DNA from: Anseranas semipalmata
Lineage: Eukaryota > Chordata > Aves > Anseriformes > Anseranatidae
Length of the DNA: 64,000 bases
Assembly (NCBI GenBank): GCA_013399115.1
Contig: VXAA01003158.1
Location: 441,370 to 505,369, forward strand
Reading direction: 5' to 3'
Shown here one piece after another: positions 1 to 13,000 of this stretch. Numbering within the stretch: position 1 is the first letter of the stretch; every line of letters begins with the position of its first letter. Position numbers and translations under genes: made by a program. The notes under the pieces are model-generated. The model worked only from the letters and a program-made list of their open reading frames with translations, did not search any database and had not been told where the DNA came from.

Positions 1-860
1 CGCCGCCGGCCGCAGCTGCTCCCCGTCCCCCCCGCCGGCTCCCGAGAACTTGGGGGAATTCGTGCCGATCCGGCCCCTTTCCATTTTTGGATGCGGTTTA
101 TAGCCGATTTTTTTTTTTCCTGGGGAGAAAAAAAAAAGGAAAAGAGAAGACCCAGCAGCCCTCCTCCGCACGCTGCCGGAGGAGCCGCCGGGCGGCCAGC
201 GGGACCGGGGTCTCGGTGGCCCCGGGCACGAAGGCACAGTGGGGCGAAGGGAACAACAATGCCATCATGTTTTTGAGACAGGAAGCCTCCGAGTTTGCCC
301 TGAATGAAGAACTTCCTGTGTTTAAACTTGCACGAATATCCGCTGACAAGCTCAGTTCAAATGAAAACACGAGAGTCGGGGGGAGAGGCTAATTCAGACC
401 AGCTGGACTTCCACGGGACTATAGCTGGGCAGAGAATGAGAGGAGCTGCGCGGTGCTCGGGCTGCGATACGTGAGCGGCCCGGACAAGCAGTGCCTTTGT
501 TACTAAAGAAGGACACACGGGATAAATTAACAGCTTCAAACTCTGCAGCTCCTATCGCAAACGGTGATTGGGAATATTTATTGAAGCTGTCGTACTCGGA
601 TGGTTTTTGCTGACGGATGGCTTTTGGGGGGGGCTGGGGATGAGATGTGCTGTTCCGCTGCTCGGGACCAGCGGCCGGGCTGCGTGTCGGGCTGCTGAGC
701 CGCAGCAGCGCTGCCAGCAGAGCCTCCCGTCCCCGTAGCACCGCTTCGTCGGGACCGCAGCCGCCCACCGCAGGTTTGGGACCTGCCGGAGATGTGATGC
801 TTCCTGCGGTGCCGGGCACAAGGTTGACGGGGCGGCTTTGTCATCCGTAAGGGCGAGAGC
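1..860 (+). promoter_or_regulatory. MACF1: Internal MACF1 promoter / 5'UTR region
   Basis: GC-rich sequence directly upstream of ATG 861 with no recognisable coding exon or acceptor leading into it, so it probably holds an alternative promoter and 5'UTR. The ATG context is strong (A at -3, G at +4). A run of T at about 110-119 faces a run of A at about 127-136 across a short spacer and could form an A:T hairpin in the DNA or transcript. No TATA box is obvious and the transcription start cannot be placed by eye. It could also contain the tail of an upstream MACF1 intron. Confidence 0.5.
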
Positions 861-3800
861 ATGGGCAAACCACTGAGCAGGCCAGACTGTTTACGGCAGA
901 ACCGCACTTGCCTGGGGAAGGGCGAGGAGGAGGATGGATATATAGAGGATTGCTACGTGCCCCAGCGGTCGATATACGACACGATGAGAATCAACGAGCA
1001 AATTGATCAGGGATCAAAGCTCAACCAGCTTTCAAAGAGCACCCTTGGCAAGGGGGACAGCAGCACCATTTCCAGCAACGGGACCCTGGGAGCTGCCAAC
1101 GTGTTCGAGTCGAGGGCACCAGAGGCGAAGAAGCTGGACGAGCGGGTCATCTTCGACGCGCTGAAGCTCAGCAGCGACGTCTCCAAGCCGGCACCAGCTC
1201 CACCCCGGAGGCGGCCGAATCCCGAGAGGAAGGAGAACGTGAACCGGCGGTCGTGGAAGTCGTTCATGCCGCCAAACTTCACCGAGTTCGCGGAGAGGAT
1301 GGGGGCCTCGCTGAGCGAGGTGTCAGAAGCGGGCGCCTCCAACCCTTCCCTGCGGGATAAGAGGGAGTCGAGCGCTATGCTGGCCGAGCGCCCCGGCCAG
1401 ACCGACCACGGCGAGCCCGTGTCCGAGTCTCTCACTTTGGAGCACGTCTCCAAATCATCCGGCACGGCGGAGGCTCTGACAGCCGCAGACGGCTACAGTG
1501 GTGCCGCAGATGAGCGCCAGCTCCTGCTGACCATGGGTGACGGCCATGCTCGCGGTGGGGACCTGGCCAGGGCTCGCCGGCTCCCCAGTGCCACATGGCC
1601 ACGGGCCAGGAAGAACTTCATCAAGGGAAGCCTCAGCGATGGGCGCCAGGAGACCCTGGAGGCCTCCGAGTCGGACTGCACGGTGGAAAACGTCAACCTC
1701 TCCCCGTGCCTGAGCGAGGAGCTGCTGGATGCGGGACTGAATATTCTCATCACCTCCAATCTCAGAGAGAAAACTGAGTCTGAGCTGAGATTTGAGGAGG
1801 ACGAGCGCTGGGTAATGATGGAGGAGTGGGAGGAGGCGACGCTGTCAGAGAGAGGAAAGGCTGTGCTGGTGGCAGAGGAGAAGAGGAGCTGTTGCTTGGC
1901 AGATATTTCTGAAGAAAGGGAACAATTTGCTGCTCCCGCGGACAGCTCTGCCCCCAGCCCTGGGACCGCACAGCCCTGCACTGCCCCAGGGGGTGCCGGC
2001 GGCCCCCTCGCCTGCAGCGCGCGCTGTACCGAGGACGTGGCGGTGCAGTGCGAGGCCGAGGACTTTGCTGTGGGTTTGGAGCGCCCGGCCAGCCCCACTG
2101 TCCCCGAGCTGTCTGACACGGACTCGGTGCAGATGTTCCTGGAGCTGGAAGAGCAGTGCCAGGGTGAGGATGAGGGCGATGGGGCCATCCCCATCCTGCT
2201 GGAGGTTCAGGTCTCCCCAGGGGACTCAGAGGGGTTGGACCCAGGTTCAGAAAAACTCATCGGGGCAGCAGTCAAAGCGTGTGAACCTACGGCCCCTTTG
2301 GAAGTCAGCGCTTCGGACTCTGCTGTCGTGTCGGACCTGGAGGACTTTGATGTCACCTGCAGCTCGCAGGTGCTGAGCACAGTGGAGCCAGCAACAGAGC
2401 CCTTCTCTGAAAGGGACACCTCGGCCATCACCCCGACGGACTCGGATGGAGGGGCCTCTCCCGGCCCCGTGGCCGCGGTGGGGCTGGGCTCCAGCCAGCA
2501 GCGCTCACCAGTGCCAGTGGAGGACGCGCCTGACCCACTGGTGGACCTGGAGCCCACGGACAGTTGCGCAGTGGCAGCGCTGGTGGCTGGTGGGGTGGCA
2601 TCTCCGGAGACGGGCGCGTGTCTGGCCTCCGGCTTTGAGGGAGCAGCTCCCCCCAGCGCTCCGGTGGGGTGGGGTGAAGATAACCAAGACTTGCTGGTCC
2701 CCCACAGTGACGTACTGCAGCTCCCCAAGGAGACCTGTCCTGGCCCAGTGTCCCCGGCTGGGTTGTCCCCCTGCGAGAACCCAGCTCCTGACCCGGTGGC
2801 AGAGGAGCCAGGGTCCCCCTTGCAGCACGATGAGGTCGGTGTTGAGGGCACAGATCCATCCGGGACCTGTCACTTTCTGCCTGGAAGGACTGAGCTCACC
2901 AACCAGGGTGTCCCAGAATTAGTTTCTGAGGACGAAACCGTAGGTTTGGGAAAAGAGAGTGATGGATCTGAGGGCCAAACTTGTCTGGCAGAAAGCGGGG
3001 ATGCTTGCTGCGGTTCTCTGCCACCTTTCCACACTGGCTCTGCATCAGAGCCAGGCTCTGAGACTCTGATGCTGGTCCCGGTGCCTGCAGAGGGCCTCCT
3101 GTGGGACGCGGTTCCCCTGGGGCAGGCCCTGGCTCTGGAAGGGGCTGCCTGCACCGAGGGGTCCCCCTTGGAGGCGGCCATCGCGCCCGGGGAGGCACCG
3201 GCTGCCGTGCTGCAGCCGGGAGACCTGGAGCTGCTGTTTGCCTGCGGCTGGGAGGACCGGCCGGCGGCGCCGTGCCATGCCGTGCCGTGGGGCGCTGCCA
3301 GCCCAGCCGCCCCCGAAGGGCTTCCCACCACGTCACCCGCCGCCGGGCAGCCTGTTCCTGATGCTGGCCTGTGGGATGCTGGGGGGCTTTCTGCTCTGGC
3401 TGACCCATCGGTACTGGGGGATGTGGCTGTCCTGGAGCCCCAGGCTCAGGAGACACCACCAGGCAGCGGGGATCCTGCTGGGGATGCTGAGGAACCGCGC
3501 GATGAGCACCCGCCTCCAGGTGCCACCACCACCGCCGTGCCTTTGGTGGTGGAAGAGCTCCTGGAAGCCCCACCGCCATTTGCTGATGCACCCGCTGCCC
3601 CCGTGCCACCACGAGTGGCCGACTCTCTCGTCTCTGGTGTCGGGGATCTCGGTGGTGGCCCCGCGCCCCTGGCAGCAGGAAGGCCGGTAGCGGCCTCAGA
3701 GGACACAGATGACTTTCCCGGCATGGCTGTGCCCCCCAGCCTGGAGCAGCTACCCAGCGAGCTGCCGGCTTCGGAGGACGACCCCACTGCCAGGGTGCCC

Positions 3801-4070
3801 GCAGCGGAGGTGGCAGCTTGGGACACTACCTCCATGCTGCCGGGGATGGAGGCCGTTGCCTCTGCCTGCCCCCCCAGCACCGCAGAGCCGCCCGCACCAC
3901 TGGCTGCACCCGTGCCGGGCCTGGGGGACACCCGCTGCCCCTGGAGCCCCGGAGCTGCCCTGGCACACAGCGAGGGTGCGGTGCCCGCAGGCACGCCAGG
4001 ACCCCCTGCCACCGCTCTCCTTGCAGAAGGGCCTCCTGCTCCACCAGATGGATTCGTTCCAGATAATGAG
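861..4070 (+). CDS. MACF1: MACF1 alternative first coding exon, KIAA0754-like (1,070 aa)
   Basis: One large exon whose reading frame continues to a stop at 4136, but a GTATTT donor at 4071 ends it in phase 0 after [10 protein letters not shown]. The N-terminus ([50 protein letters not shown]) matches what I recall of human KIAA0754 and its MACF1 isoform. Other shared blocks are [37 protein letters not shown] and [14 protein letters not shown]. Roughly residues 380-1070 are low complexity, rich in Ala, Pro, Glu and Val, and have very GC-rich codons. No folded domain or transmembrane segment is visible and the molecular role is unknown. The human protein has tandem Pro/Ala/Val/Glu repeats in this part; here the composition is similar but I see no clean tandem repeat. 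Confidence 0.88.
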
Positions 4071-7000
4071 GTATTTGTTACTCAGGCACTCGCAGACGGT
4101 GTTTCAGGCATAAAAATCGCTTTATTTTGTGATTGAGGGGTGGGTGTGAAATCACAGCGTGCTTGATAACTTGCTGACACGATTTGCGGGGTGCAGGCTT
4201 TAGTAATTGTCTCCTCAGCTCTTCGTCTCAAGCACGGGCTTGGAAACAGCCTTCTCCCTCCCGATTATGGCTTAAAATTGGCAGGCAAAAAGTTTTGGGG
4301 GGGGATTGTATGTTTTTATAAGCAGGTGAGGCAGAAGACTTTAACTGCTTGATTATCTAAACTTTTTTGGCTCTTTAAAGCATATTATCCTCACTCAGAC
4401 ATAAATTACTGACTTCTTCAGAAAAAATTTCTCGCCAGAGTGCAGCGGGGTGGTTACCATCTTTGAAGTAGAAAATGTGTTGGAGGACAGAATCCTGTAA
4501 AGCAAATTGAGTGAAAATAACGGCTCCTGTGCAGTGACTGCTTTCTATAGCTTTCTGAAAGGGACGGTGTGGTGGGGGGGGCTCTGACCCTGCGTGGGAA
4601 GGGAGCCAGGTTTGTTTTGGCATGCTAGGGTTTGCTTTGCCCTGTGTTGCTAGCAGCTTTGGCGTGGAGAGACCCCGAGGGGTGCGTGTCGGTGGTGGAG
4701 TTCCCGTAAGCGAGTGCTGATTTACTGCTGTCTGGATTAGGGGAAATATCGCCGAGGAGACCTCAGAAATTAGTCAGCGCTGAAAATCCCGCTTCAGTAG
4801 CAATTGCTCATCTCTTGTGCTGTGCCACCCATTTAAAAAATGCACACGGATGGGCTGGAGAGGCTGTGGGTGGGGGCAGCGGGCTGGGCACCCGGGGGCA
4901 CCTTTGGAAGGAAAAGGAGATGTCAGGTTACGGCCAGCGTGGGTCTGCTGTCCCAAACTCCCTGCTCTGGTTTTGCTGCTGCCTGCCCCCTGTGCGTGGT
5001 GCCTCTGGTTGTTAACCCCTTCCACCACGGGTGCCATTCGGGCTGTTGGCAGCTTTGGGTTCAACGCTGCTGCTCCTTGCCCCCGCCGAGGCACCGCGGG
5101 GCTTCAGCGGGGGATAAGGAGCGCGGGGAGCTGGGATGCGGTCGCCCCGGAGGTGGGCGAAGCAGAAAGCAGAGGGATGCTCCAGGAAGTGTTCTGCAAA
5201 GCGAGGAGGAGGAGGAGGAGGAGGAGGAGGAGGTGTAGCGGAGCAGCTGCGCTTCTGCTCGCCAAGATGTCTGTCCAGCCGCTTCGCCCAGCGCAAGTTT
5301 CCTCACAATTTTCTGCACAGCGAAGGGTGTACGTTAAATATTTGTTTCATAGCTGAGTCACACTGAGGTTAATGAACTAAATCGCTGGAATCTTTCACGA
5401 GCAAAGAAAAACAAGCATGTTCAACATACTTGCTCTTCGGGCTGTTAGCGTATGTGATTATCTTCTTAATGATCCTTGTGCAACCTCGCGCTCCTGGGCT
5501 GTACTTATTCATGTGTTGCAGGTATCTGATGTTAGGGCTTTCTGCTTGGCCTCCCTCCCTGCCCGGCTGTGGAAGCCCTGGGGTTTGGTTTTGCAGAGTC
5601 AGTGCTCGTGCGGAGGGCTAGGACCACGCGTGGCCGGGGCTCGTGCTGGGCTGTAGTCAAACATTTGCATGCCATACTTATCAGCCCGGTCCTTTTGTGG
5701 GTTTGGCTGCTCTAACAGCCAGCTCCATATATAAACAGTAACAGGAGAAGTGGCTGGGGAATTGGTGATTTCATGTCACCATTTACTTCTTATAACTGTA
5801 GCATAATTCTCCCTGAGCAAACAGCTCTGGACAATGTCTTCCAGCACACCCTTTAGTTCGTATCCTGCAGTGGTACCTCCCTGCTCTCGAGTCGCTGAGC
5901 TCCAACAGGAGGAAGTATCCTTCCCTTTGAAAATGGGGAAAGAAAATCAAGGCAACCCCTCTTTCTCAGGCAGACTTGGTTTTTGGTGTGTTGGTTTTTT
6001 TGCCTGCTCTGTATTCCTTTGGAGATAAAGCGATTACCTGGTATGGAGAGCTGTGCCGTCCACGATCCATTGCTCTGCTGGGAGGGGTTTTGCATTTTGG
6101 GCTCTGTATCCGAGGGCATTTTTAGATGCTGTCAACGTCCATATATTCTTGGGCACGTAAGGAGGAGGCACGCTTGAGAAAGCAGGAGCGCGGCTGTCTG
6201 ACTTCAGTTCCCACTGCTTTCCAAAAGAGAAAATGTTGCAATGGGGCCGAGCGCTCTAATCCTTTCCAGTGTTCGCTGCAGGGTGACCTGTGCTCTGTAT
6301 GAGCTCGTAGTCCAAGGTCCCAGAATAAACAATGAGCGACTCCACTCCCTTTTTTGGGGATTGTGTTGCAGGCTATGGGGACGCAGAAGGCTGCTCGGGC
6401 CGGCCCAGCGGTGCCCATGCGCTGGAGGGGGCGCGGGCTGCGAGCGCTGCCTGCTCGGGGCTGCTTACAGCAGATCTGGAGCTGTGATAAGAGCACTTAT
6501 CTCCTCCACGGAAACAGGATTTTCCCTGCTGCCTCCCATTACAATGGGGAGCTTCATTCGCTCTCCTCCTCCTCCCCTATCAAATCTTTTTGTTTTTCAA
6601 AGCTTTTCCCCACAGGATTCCCAGGCAGGACCATGCCAAATATGCGGTGCGGTAAATGACTAGCACATTAATTGCCTATTGCCTTTGTCTTTCAAAATAT
6701 GGCTAGCTTCTCAGTGTCTGTAATTTCGTGGTTAACAAAACTTGCATGGTGTCAGGTCTCCGTTCTCAACAGCATCGCTGTGAGAATTGCTTTGTTTTTT
6801 TCCCCAGGAGCATTGTTTCCCAATCAGATGGCTGACCGTAGCGATGTTCTAATTTCTTCCCGCTTTTTGCACCTCACTCTGGTGCTTTGAAAAAGGGGAT
6901 TTCCCGTTTAAAAGCAGGGGTGGATGTGTAAGGACCCCAGGCCATGCTCCAAACCATCCAGGACATTCGTGTCGCTGGGTCAAGGCGCGGGAGGCATTCA

Positions 7001-10000
7001 CGCAAACTTGCACAACTCTAATAAAATCAGCCCAACATGACAAGCAGTAGCTACTGCGTTTTTTCTAGAGAAGAGAGCCCGTTGTATCCGTGGAATGATG
7101 GAGGGGCTGGGTGAGCAGCATGCAGGTTATAAATAGCTTTTCTCTCCCACCCTTCCCTTGCCCAGCTGTTCCAGAAGGAGCAAGTGGATCCTCTCCAGCT
7201 AAAACTGCAGCAAGTGAATGGAGTTGGTCAAGGACTCATCCAAAGCGCCGGGAAAAACTGTGATGTCCAAGGGCTGGAGCATGACATGGAAGAGATCAAC
7301 ACCCGCTGGAACACCCTCAACAAGAAGGTGAGGGCAGGGGCTGTGCCCGGTCCCGCTGGGTCTGCTAACGGAGGGGTGCTGGGCAGGGAGCTGAGCCCCG
7401 AGCTGCCGGCACCGGGGGCTGCGGGACCGCTGTGCCCCATCGCCCTGACGGTGCTGTGGTCGCGGGTGCTGTGCAGGTGGCCCAGAGGATCGCCCAGCTG
7501 CAGGAGGCCCTGCTGCGCTGCGGCAAGTTCCAGGACGCCCTGGAGCCCTTGCTGAGCTGGCTGGCCGACACTGAGGAGCTCATCTCCAACCAGAAACCTC
7601 CCTCTGCTGAGTACAAGGTGGTGAAAGCCCAGATCCAGGAGCAGAAGGTGAGCAAGCACAGGGTGATGGTGGGGCTGGCTTGAAGGGAGGGGGAGCTCGG
7701 GAGAGCCAGGCGATATTCTGGGGGTCCAGCTGTAACAGGTGTAGCTGGGACATACACGGGTCTGCTGCTTTCTCAGCGGCTCTCGTGCTGGTTCCCCACA
7801 TCCTACTGCGATAAGCAGGCAGCTCATTTGCCCACACTTGCTGTCTCCATGGTCTAAATCACCAGCATTACTTTATTGTCACACCACCTCTTGAGGTTTG
7901 CTGCTGGTTTTGCTGGTTGGCCATGTTTTTCCAGCCCTAGATTTGGTTTTCTTTGTGCTGATAATTCTGCTGTGTCAGGAGCAAGCCGGTGTTATAGTTA
8001 CCGGTTTGGGTATTTGAACAAAATGAATGTACAAACTGTAGGAGCCAACCCAGGGCGCACCAGTGTTTGCAGAGATAACAAGCCTGGGTCGCAGCCTGCC
8101 TTTGTGAGCGTGTGGACCAAAGTTCAAGTGCGGTCATGGTAAAATGTTTTAAAAGTGAATTCTTCCCGAGGCTTGGTCCAATGTATTGAGACTTTGAAGA
8201 GGAAAGTTAAAGCAAAAGTTAAAACTTGATCTCAATAGATTTGGGGGAAGGATGGGGAAGCCTCTGAAAAGTTCTCTGGCACAGAAGCGCTTTCAGTCTC
8301 TTTTGAACTGGTTTCAATGGTGGAGGCGGAAGACAGTGGTTATCCCACTTGGCTGGCTTTGGTCTCAGCCCAGTGCTTATCAATGGTTTTCAGACACAAT
8401 TAGAAATCCGATCTCTGAGAGATGCAAGAGGTTCTGCTGATCCAGTCTGGTAACTTCTATCCCCCTTTCTCTCACTGCTGATGCTAAAGCTGCTCCAGCG
8501 ACTTCTGGACGATCGCAAAGCCACTGTTGAGATGATCCAAGCCGAGGGCGGGAGGATAGCGCAGTCGGCCGAGCCGGCAGACAGGGAGAAGATCGTCTGC
8601 CAGCTGGAGAGCCTGGAGAGCAGATGGGCAGGGCTGCTCCGCAGGGCGGCAGGCAGGTGAGAGGCGCCGGGAGCGGGACCGCGACCACGCTGCCCCTCGG
8701 CTCGGAGCCGGGAGTTTCTCTGTGCGTCCTACCCTTTGCTCTGTCTGCACGCTGGGCGATCTCCCTCAAACCCCGCTGCCTCTTCCTGAAGCCGCAGCGG
8801 CATACCGGAGGCGAGAGCGGAGATGCACGGCTCTGCCGCTGGAATGTGCCCGGCTCTGCCTCTGTTCTGCGTTCCTGGCTTGATCCCTCGTGGGCAGCTT
8901 GGGTAGCCCAGAGAAGCAAAGATTTTTGTTTGCTTTACAGCCCTCAGAGGGTCTGTTGCTCTGGCCAAAAGCATGGGACAGGCTTGTCTTGTAATTCATG
9001 GCACCCCAGAGCTTTACAGAGTTTGGCCACTTGCGTGTCCACTCTGTGACAATGTCATTGCTTCTATTGTTCTCAGGCTTGTTGTTTTGCTCGATGGCTG
9101 GGTTGGCTTCTGGCTGGCTGGAGCTGGAGCTTTTGTTCCTCGCACGCGCTGGCCAGCGAGGCGAGGCCATCCAGGCAGCCGCAGGTGTGGGTTCGCTGGC
9201 CAGTCCTGGCGGCCGCTCCGCCAGCATGGGCAACAACACGTGGAAAGCTGGCGGAGCTTTCTTTACAGATACATCCTGGAAACCACAGCTGGAAAACATG
9301 AGAAATCAAAGCCCGTTTGGGAGCTGAAGTAGATAGCAGTGGTTTACAATGGCAGAGAAGAGCTCAGATTAAACAAATTCCCTGCAGGGGGTGGATGTTA
9401 TTTTTATTCCTTTAAGCTTTAATATTTAGCTTTAGCGGCAACATCCTGTTGACACCTTTCTGCTGCCTGAATCTCATTTACAAGCTGCTTGTTGCTACAT
9501 AAGCTAATATGTCAGGTTACAAAGTCACTTCTGAGGGCCAAATTTTCACCTCCCGGTGTTTGAAATAGCTGCAGACTGGACAGACTGTCCATCTAGCGCT
9601 TGTACCGCTGCCACGCTGTCTTTGAACAGCAGCTCAGCAGCTCAGAAGCACCAAGAGCTCAGCTACAAGCTGGCCATGTTGACAGCTCTCTAAGATAGGG
9701 ATATTAACGGAAGAAAAGTAGCACAAAGGGAGCCTTTCTGCCGCCTTCACTGGAGAATGATCTGAACCCTAAAGGAACAGCTGCAGAAAAAAGCTTATTT
9801 TGCAGATTCTCTGCATTGCTTTTTGTGTTTGCATTGCAGCTTGCCTGACAAGGTGTCTCACCTTGCACTGCACAGAGCTGCTTCTGTTCCTTCTTCCTGT
9901 CGCGGTGCTTTCTGAACTATTTCCACTTTGGCTTCTGATTCTGTTGAAGCCCGTTACCACTTCCTGGTGCGGAGCCCCGTTGGCAGCGGGACGATGCCTG

Positions 10001-13000
10001 CGCTTGGAGCTGCTTCTCGTTCTCTGCTCCAAAGGGGAGCTGCTCCTTAGTGTTTTGTTACGTCCTTAATACAGGCAGAAGCAGCTGGAGGACATCCTGG
10101 TTCTGGCAAAGCAGTTCCACGAAACCACAGAGCCTGTTTCAGACTGGCTGTCGGTGACAGAGAAGAAACTGGCCAACTCTGAGCCCATTGGTACCCAGAC
10201 CACCAAAATCCAGCAGCAGATCAGCCGGCACAAGGTAGGGACCTGTGCGTGGATGAGAGCCACCGATGGAGGCGGTTGGCGTCAGGTCTCTAATGTTTCT
10301 GCTGCGGCGAGGTGGGTTTTGGCACGAACAAGTCTCAGTGGTGACCAGAGAGGAGTTATGCAGGCTGCTTTACGTGCAGAGAAGGCTGCAAACCCAAGCC
10401 CACCAACGTGGGTAATATTTAATTGATGTCTTTGCAGCCCATGATGAATGTATCTGCTTCTGGATAGAAAAACCATTCCCATTTTCATGTTTCTGTTAAA
10501 CCTTTTTTTTTTTTTTAATACACTGCCCATTCACGGGTGGGTTTTGCATCTCCTTCATTCCTTCAGTTGCATTCATCATTTCTGTTTGTTTCCCCTTTGT
10601 TTTTTTATCTCATCTTTTCACTCATTTTTGTTTCTGTTGTCCATTTTGTCCTCCCGGCTTTCAGGCTCTAGAGGAAGAGATAGAGAGCCAGGCGGCCGAC
10701 GTGGCTCAGGCGGTCAGAGTCGGGCAGAGCCTCTCCGCCCTGAGCTGTGCCGCTGAGCAGAGGCTGCTGGCAGAGAAGCTGGACTCTCTGCAGGGCCGCT
10801 ACGGCGAGGTCCGCGAGCGGTGCTGCCGGAAGGCAGCGCTGCTGGATCAGGCCCTGTCTAACGCGAGGCTCTTTGGGGAGGAGGAGGTGGAAGTGCTCAA
10901 CTGGCTGGCTGAGGTCGAGGACAAGCTCAGCTCGGTATCCGTAAAGGATTACAAACGGGACGTCCTGCAGAAGCAGCATGCTGACCAGCTGGTATTTTCC
11001 ATTTTCTTCCATGTTTATGTTATTTATTTTGTTGCATTTATCTGCTTTTTTCATTTGTTTCTGGTCTGACTTTAATTTTAACTGGCAGCAGAACAAGCTT
11101 TAAATTTCCTAGGCTCAGAGAAGTGTAAAGAGATTTCATGTGTTAAAAACAATAATTGAAGCCCCAAGAATGAGTTTCCCGGGGGAAACTTCAAATGATT
11201 CATTTGCTTTGTGAACAATGTCTGAGCAAGCTTGGCCACCCTGTGCCTTTAGAAAGCTGGATGCTGTTTCCAAGAATGCGAATTTGAAAAGCCCGGTGGG
11301 TTTTCCAAGCTAGGCTGGCCACCAAGGAAGCAGTCTGCTTCCGCTCTTCAGGGGATGTGCAAGCTCTTTTCAAGAGTAAGTTCTTCAGTAACACATACCT
11401 GAAGGTTTGGGGTGGGTTTTGCTCTAAGATTTAAGCCTTTGGGTCCCAGAAGTCCCACTACGTCCCACAGCAGGAGAACAATGACTGGACTAGTGTCAGA
11501 TCTGTTGTCCAGCCTTGCTATGCTAGGTAAGAGCAGGTCCTGCTCTCTTAGCATCTCCAGCAGATGCTGGCTGGCAGGATGCAGGAACGAGCCTGCGAAA
11601 GGATAACTCCAATTTGGCTTTCTGTCCAGGCTTTGAACGAGGAAATTGTGAACAGGAAGAAGAACGTGGACCAAGCCATTAGAAACGGGCAGGCTCTTCT
11701 GAAGCAAACCACAGGTAAGGCCAAGAGCTGGGCAGGCTCTCGCGGGGTTCGGGAAGCGCCCGTCCCCTGCGCGCGGTGCTTGCTGGGAGGTCTGTGCAGA
11801 GGAGGCTGCTCTCCCTCATTTCCGATAGGAAATCGGATCTTCCCGAAGTAGCTGTTGTACACCCAGACCTGGATGCTGAGCCACATTCGCTCCAGCTTAG
11901 TAAATCCCAAACACCAACCCACATCTCTGAGAGCGGCGGTTCCAGCCGCCTGCACGAGGCGCTCGGTGGTACTTGGCGCTGAGCAGCCCTGTAACACCAG
12001 GGAGGGTTTCCTCCTTGCATCCAGCTGCTAAATCACATGGAAAGAGGTTAAAAATACACAAAGCCCTTTCCTAATATTGCTTTCCCATACTAAGCAGTTG
12101 TTGCTGTTGCCACGTGGGTGTGAGTTTGTGTTTATGAGTGGGAAGAGAGGTCGGGGCAATGCATTTCCTTCAGATGTGGTCTGCTCTGAGCAGATGTGCA
12201 GACCTCTGTCCTTGTGGGAGCCCTGGAGCAGGAAGAGGAATTACAAAGAATTTGGCTTGCAATCTTCTGTCCCCTCGGAAATAGCAGTAGAGAGTGAATT
12301 GGACCTTTTTTCTTGGAGCTGTGACATATTAGTTGAGAACTGAGTACTGGTGGCTTTGGGGCTTGTGGCGAAGCGAGGCTTCACAGCACATTTCCTTCCT
12401 ATTATAGGAAGGAGGTGGCTGTTACGCTGGCTGGCAGAAAATGTCAGCTCCGAGAGTAGCTTCCTGGCTGTAAAAATAGGCTGCTAAGTTGCACTGACGT
12501 GCAGAAAAGTGAGGCTGAAAGTAGCTATTTAAAATGGGGGAACAGGGCAGCTGGCTGCTTAAATGCTCCTGCAGCCCCCTCCATCCAGCGTCACTTGGCC
12601 CCTCTTGCTGTCCCGCAGGGGAGGAGGTGTTGCTCATCCAGGAGAAGCTGGATGGAATTAAGACCCGCTACTCGGACATCACCGCCACCAGCTCCAAGGC
12701 ACTGCGCACGCTGGAGCAGGCTCGCCAGCTGGCCACCAAGTTCCAGTCCACGCACGAGGAGCTCAACGCCTGGATGAGCAAAGTGGAGGAAGAGCTGGCG
12801 TCCAGCGGGGGACAGTCCCCGGCCGGCGAGCAAATACCCCAGTTCCAGCAGAGGCAGAAGGTGGGGAGCAGCAAAGCAGCACACAGGGGACGGGGACACG
12901 AGGGCTGCGTGGGAGGAGAGGTGGCAAGGTTTGCTCGCGGCCTGGGCAGGGAGCGTGAGGTACAGGGTCTGGGAGCGTGTTAGGGGACGGGAACGAGCGA

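Noticed and set aside
1007..4044. Several 150-240 aa antisense and alternate-frame ORFs inside the first MACF1 exon
   Set aside because: They are shadows of the GC-rich 1,070-codon exon. None has a recognisable domain, and the sense frame has clear conserved blocks.
861..4136. KIAA0754-like exon as an independent intronless gene ending at 4136
   Set aside because: The last 21 codons after the GTATTT donor look like intron. Splicing at 4070 gives a seamless junction to the MACF1 rod, which is the simpler reading.
5160..5240. Poly-Glu/Gly frames around the GGA run
   Set aside because: They are microsatellite translations inside an intron, with no splice sites in phase.
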